Source of the DNA: Planctomycetaceae bacterium
GTDB lineage: Bacteria > Planctomycetota > Planctomycetia > Pirellulales > Pirellulaceae
Length of the DNA: 64,000 nucleotides
Assembly: GCA_020638995.1 (NCBI GenBank)
Contig: JACKHM010000001.1
Coordinates: 620,001-684,000, forward strand
Reading direction: 5' to 3'
Under the pieces are notes generated by a model. That model did not search any database. It saw nothing but the letters and a program-made list of their open reading frames with translations, and had not been told where the DNA came from. Both the position numbers and the translations under genes were made by a program. Positions 61,370-64,000 of this stretch are shown here, in pieces; within the stretch, counting starts at the first letter, position 1, and every line of letters starts with the position of its first letter.

Positions 61370-61825
61370 TCACTCCTTGTTCACCTTGGCCAGATACGTC
61401 GCAGGATCGCCCATAAACTTATCTTTGCATCCATCGCAGCAGATCCAGGCACTCTGACCGTTGCTTTCTACTTTAATCGGCAAACCCATGGTGCCCAACA
61501 TCTCACCGCTGACTGGGCAGAAGTGTTGTTTCTCGGCCGAAGCGCGATCGGCTTCTGGCAACTTCGCCAGCGTTTCCATCATCTTCGCCATGGGACTCTG
61601 TTCGCTGGCAGCCTGGTCACCATGCTCATGGCCCGCGTGCTCTGCATGATTATGTTGTGATTCGTCGTGGCCGGCGTGACTCCCATGATCCATTTCGCCA
61701 CCGGCGGCGGGCTGCGATGGGCTTGATGAAGCAGGTGTTGGAGCTGAGGAAGAGCTACAGCCATAAAGTCCCACGGCAAGCAGTGCTGCGGCGGTTGCGG
61801 CAAAAAACAGATTTCGTTGGCGCAT
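61370..61825 (-). CDS. His-rich lipoprotein with YHS-like metal domain
   Basis: The lipobox is VGLYGC; then a His-rich stretch HGSHAGHDESQHNHAEHAGHEHG; then HFCPVSGEMLGTMGLPIKVESNGQSAWICCDGCKDKF, the same YHS-like domain as at 40173-40886. GGAGG lies six bases before ATG 61825. It is the first gene of the YHS operon and has the ECF-type promoter upstream. It probably buffers copper in the envelope. Confidence 0.75.
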   Translation of the reverse strand: MRQRNLFFAATAAALLAVGLYGCSSSSAPTPASSSPSQPAAGGEMDHGSHAGHDESQHNHAEHAGHEHGDQAASEQSPMAKMMETLAKLPEADRASAEKQHFCPVSGEMLGTMGLPIKVESNGQSAWICCDGCKDKFMGDPATYLAKVNKE

Positions 61826-61879
61826 TGGTTGATCCTCCACTTTCGCGATTTGGTAAACTGGTAGAAAATGTGCGATCAG

Positions 61880-61904
61880 GGCGGCGGAGGGAACTCCCGC
61901 CGCC
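61880..61904 (-). promoter_or_regulatory. GC-rich leader hairpin of the YHS operon
   Basis: GGCGGCGG/CCGCCGCC with a nine-base loop. It starts 12 bases downstream of the -10-like box, so it sits near the 5' end of the leftward transcript, as does the kinase leader hairpin at 29820. Confidence 0.4.
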
Positions 61905-61915
61905 GCTTCTTGTCG

Positions 61916-61943
61916 TTAGATGCAAATCGCGAGCGTTTTCTTC
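61916..61943 (-). promoter_or_regulatory. ECF-type promoter, YHS operon
   Basis: Minus-strand GAAGAAA (61943-61937), 13 bases, GCATCTAA (61923-61916). Start codon about 90 bases downstream. Confidence 0.65.
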
Positions 61944-62148
61944 TTGGCCGGATGTCGAGTTTCGCGAATTATTTTTGTACGGAGTCGCTGCCATGTCGCT
62001 GCTGCCCACGGGCATACGGTTTGCTCCCTACCTTAACTTCGGGCTGTCCTCGGCCAAAAATGTTGCGAGTGCGGCGTAAGTTCACAATTGAGTCATGGGC
62101 GTAAAACGCTGCGAGTACATTTGACTGATCTTGGTTAGAAGGGTTGAT

Positions 62149-63075
62149 ATGGATTGCCAAGAGGCGCGCGAGCTGTTGTCTGCCTACTTCGATGGTGAGT
62201 TGCCGAGCGAGCGTCGCCAATCGCTGGAGTCGCATCTCCGAGAGTGTGCGGCTTGTGAGCAGGAGTTGGCTCAGTTCGGTGCGATTTCCGACTTGGTCCA
62301 TGGACTTGACGCCCCGATACCACCCGTGGGTATATGGGAACAGATTGAGAGCGGACTCGACGACGACATGCTCGTCCAACCAGTTGTCAGACCGCGTGTT
62401 AACACCAGCGTTCTGTCGCGATTCGTGGCCATCGCCGCAGCGATCGTCGTTGTTGTTGGGATTGGTGTCCTTGTGAACCAAGTGTGGTACGGAGGTGACG
62501 AGCATGGCCACTTGGCAGCGGATTTCGCCGAGTACTTGGAGGCCTTTCAGAAGAATCCGACGGATGCCCACGAATCGCTCGTCAGCACTTATCAAGGCGA
62601 GGCGGTTACCATGGATGAGGCGACGAAGAAACTCGGCTATCGACCGGCCGTAGCGAATGGTCTGCCAGAACGATACTCCCTCGATACGGTCTACGTCTTG
62701 AAGATGCCGTGCTGCACCTGCGTCCAAAGTATCTGCAAAGCCGATGACGGCACGACCTTTGCACTATTCGAACACGAGACCGACCAACCGATCTGGTTTG
62801 GCAACAGGCCGTCGATTCGAGCGAGTTGTTTCGGGAAGAGCTGCGATATTGTCCAGATCGATGGCCTGTTGGCGGCCAGCTGGCAGATGAACCGGCGTCA
62901 CCTGACGGTTGTTGGTGCCCGTGACCTTGCTGAACTTGAAGATCTCATACGATCACTTCAGGATGATCTATCGTCTGGAACAACCCAAGATGTCCACAAC
63001 AGTGGTCACGCGTCGCATTCCTGGCAACGTCGCGCGCAGCGAGTGGTAGCGCTCACCGCCTCTGACGGCCGCTGA
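62149..63075 (+). CDS. Anti-sigma-factor-like membrane protein
   Basis: DCQEARELLSAYFDGELPSERRQSLESHLRECAACEQEL is a zf-HC2-type zinc anti-sigma domain. A membrane helix (FVAIAAAIVVVVGIGVLVNQVW) and a periplasmic domain of about 190 residues follow, with YSLDTVYVLKMPCCTCVQSIC, a Cys-rich segment that could sense metal or redox state. No sigma gene is adjacent. The neighbour at 63351 is a paralogue. Confidence 0.75.
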   Translation: MDCQEARELLSAYFDGELPSERRQSLESHLRECAACEQELAQFGAISDLVHGLDAPIPPVGIWEQIESGLDDDMLVQPVVRPRVNTSVLSRFVAIAAAIVVVVGIGVLVNQVWYGGDEHGHLAADFAEYLEAFQKNPTDAHESLVSTYQGEAVTMDEATKKLGYRPAVANGLPERYSLDTVYVLKMPCCTCVQSICKADDGTTFALFEHETDQPIWFGNRPSIRASCFGKSCDIVQIDGLLAASWQMNRRHLTVVGARDLAELEDLIRSLQDDLSSGTTQDVHNSGHASHSWQRRAQRVVALTASDGR

Positions 63076-63350
63076 CCCGTGCGGTTGACGACGTGTGATG
63101 CGGCAGTCCATACGACGTTGCAACGGCAACGCATCTTCGCGGGACTAGAGCCTGTTCACGGGTGGTATCGCCGTCCAAATATGCCCCATCAGAGCCGGTT
63201 TCTGGCATGCGGTGTCTGAATCGCGAGGTTTTTTTTTGTTTCCACAAGAAGAACCTTCGTCCCCGCTGCATCGAAGATAAATAGAGAAGAGAAGCATGTT
63301 CGGTTTTGGACAAAGCAGCGTCCGCGAGCCGGAGCTGCGAGGGTGTTGTG

Positions 63351-64000
63351 ATGAACTGTGCGGAAACCCAAGAGCAGCTGTCAGCTTTCCATGATCGAGA
63401 GCTTGCCTCCGAGATACGGAAGCGGACGAGTGAACATTTGAAGAACTGCCCGATATGTGGCTCCGCACTCGCCGAATTCGAAGCGATCTCCGGCCTCACT
63501 CAACAGCTGTCCGATCCCGAGCCGCCGGCGGATCTCTGGGCGAAGATCGAAGACGAACTGGTTGTACGACCAGCCGTCGCACCGATACGCACCAGAAAAT
63601 GGCGATGGACGGCAGTACCGCAAATAGCCGTTTCACTCGTCGTGCTATTCACCGTGGGTTGGTTCATCCTTGGCCGTTCAGACTCACTGCGGCACCAAAG
63701 CAATCGCCAGCTTACGAAAAACTTCGGCCAGTTCGTCGACCGTTTGCAGAGCGACCCGGATGCCGCCACACAGATCCTGCTGACGAACTACGCCGGGCAG
63801 CGAGTCACCGCTTCCCAAGCGACGACACTCCTGGGTTATCAGCCGGTCGCGACTCGAAAACTACCGTCAGGCTATTCGCTGGATTCGGTGTGTGTGCTGG
63901 AGATGCCCTGCTGCAAATGTCCTCAAACTGTCTATCGGCGAGACACCGGGGGCGCGATTGCCATCTTCGAACATAACGAGGCTCAACCGGTTTGGCTTGG
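63351..64000 (+). CDS. Anti-sigma-factor-like membrane protein, partial
   Basis: The frame opens at ATG 63351 and runs off the right edge of the window. NCAETQEQLSAFHDRELASEIRKRTSEHLKNCPICGSALAEF is a zf-HC2-type domain; VPQIAVSLVVLFTVGWFIL is the membrane helix; GYSLDSVCVLEMPCCKCPQTVY matches the Cys-rich segment of the paralogue at 62149. These two appear to be a tandem duplication. Confidence 0.75.
   Translation, partial: MNCAETQEQLSAFHDRELASEIRKRTSEHLKNCPICGSALAEFEAISGLTQQLSDPEPPADLWAKIEDELVVRPAVAPIRTRKWRWTAVPQIAVSLVVLFTVGWFILGRSDSLRHQSNRQLTKNFGQFVDRLQSDPDAATQILLTNYAGQRVTASQATTLLGYQPVATRKLPSGYSLDSVCVLEMPCCKCPQTVYRRDTGGAIAIFEHNEAQPVWL

Larger units (their letters stand above)
61826..62148. 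other. Divergent region with ECF-type promoter and hairpin
   Basis: No gene is seen. The leftward promoter is at 61916-61943; the leader contains a GC-rich hairpin (61880-61904). No promoter for the rightward anti-sigma-like gene was identified. Confidence 0.5.

Overview
The window looks like chromosomal DNA from a planctomycete, probably Pirellulales-like. The reasons are a DUF1598-type protein, DUF1570-like peptidase-MA architecture, a membrane Ser/Thr kinase, His/Gly/Tyr-rich exported proteins, small Cys-rich secreted proteins and loose gene packing. No rRNA, tRNA, insertion sequence or CRISPR array was seen. Assignments rest on reading motifs and gene order by eye; no database search was possible.

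Region 1 (0-11 kb) is a mercury/copper handling locus: CusB and CusA efflux proteins, a MerR regulator fused to a MerB-type organomercurial lyase domain, a CopZ-like Zn/2Fe-2S domain fused to MerT and MerP, and a lipoprotein-like gene with three in-frame UGA codons. Each UGA sits where the family has a metal- or redox-active cysteine, and SECIS-like hairpins follow. I read it as a three-selenocysteine HMA-thioredoxin protein. A redoxin lipoprotein follows. No MerA is present.

Region 2 (11-29.4 kb) holds exported and envelope proteins (GHGG/TPR protein, aspartyl protease, alginate-export-like porin), a small membrane-protein cluster with an isoprenylcysteine-methyltransferase-like enzyme, a possible nuclease pair (beta-CASP metallo-beta-lactamase plus PD-(D/E)XK-like protein) beside a DUF429 protein, and a five-gene leftward set (2Fe-2S/FAD reductase, Ser/Thr kinase, membrane b-type protein, seven-heme cytochrome, cation/proton antiporter).

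Region 3 (29.4-64 kb) is a stress, redox and signalling island: histidine kinases (one with a FixL-like heme PAS), several receivers, CsrA, BON proteins, YHS-domain proteins, glutamate dehydrogenase, Met- and Cys-rich metal-binding proteins, an ECF sigma factor, two anti-sigma-like proteins and a primase-like operon.

Eight copies of an ECF-type promoter, GTGAAGAAA-N13-GCATCTAA, lie upstream of eight transcription units between 13 and 62 kb, always pointing at the gene start. They tie the GHGG protein, a histidine kinase, the gdh operon, the DUF1598 gene, the primase-like operon, a methyltransferase, the NarL-type regulator and the YHS operon into one apparent regulon.
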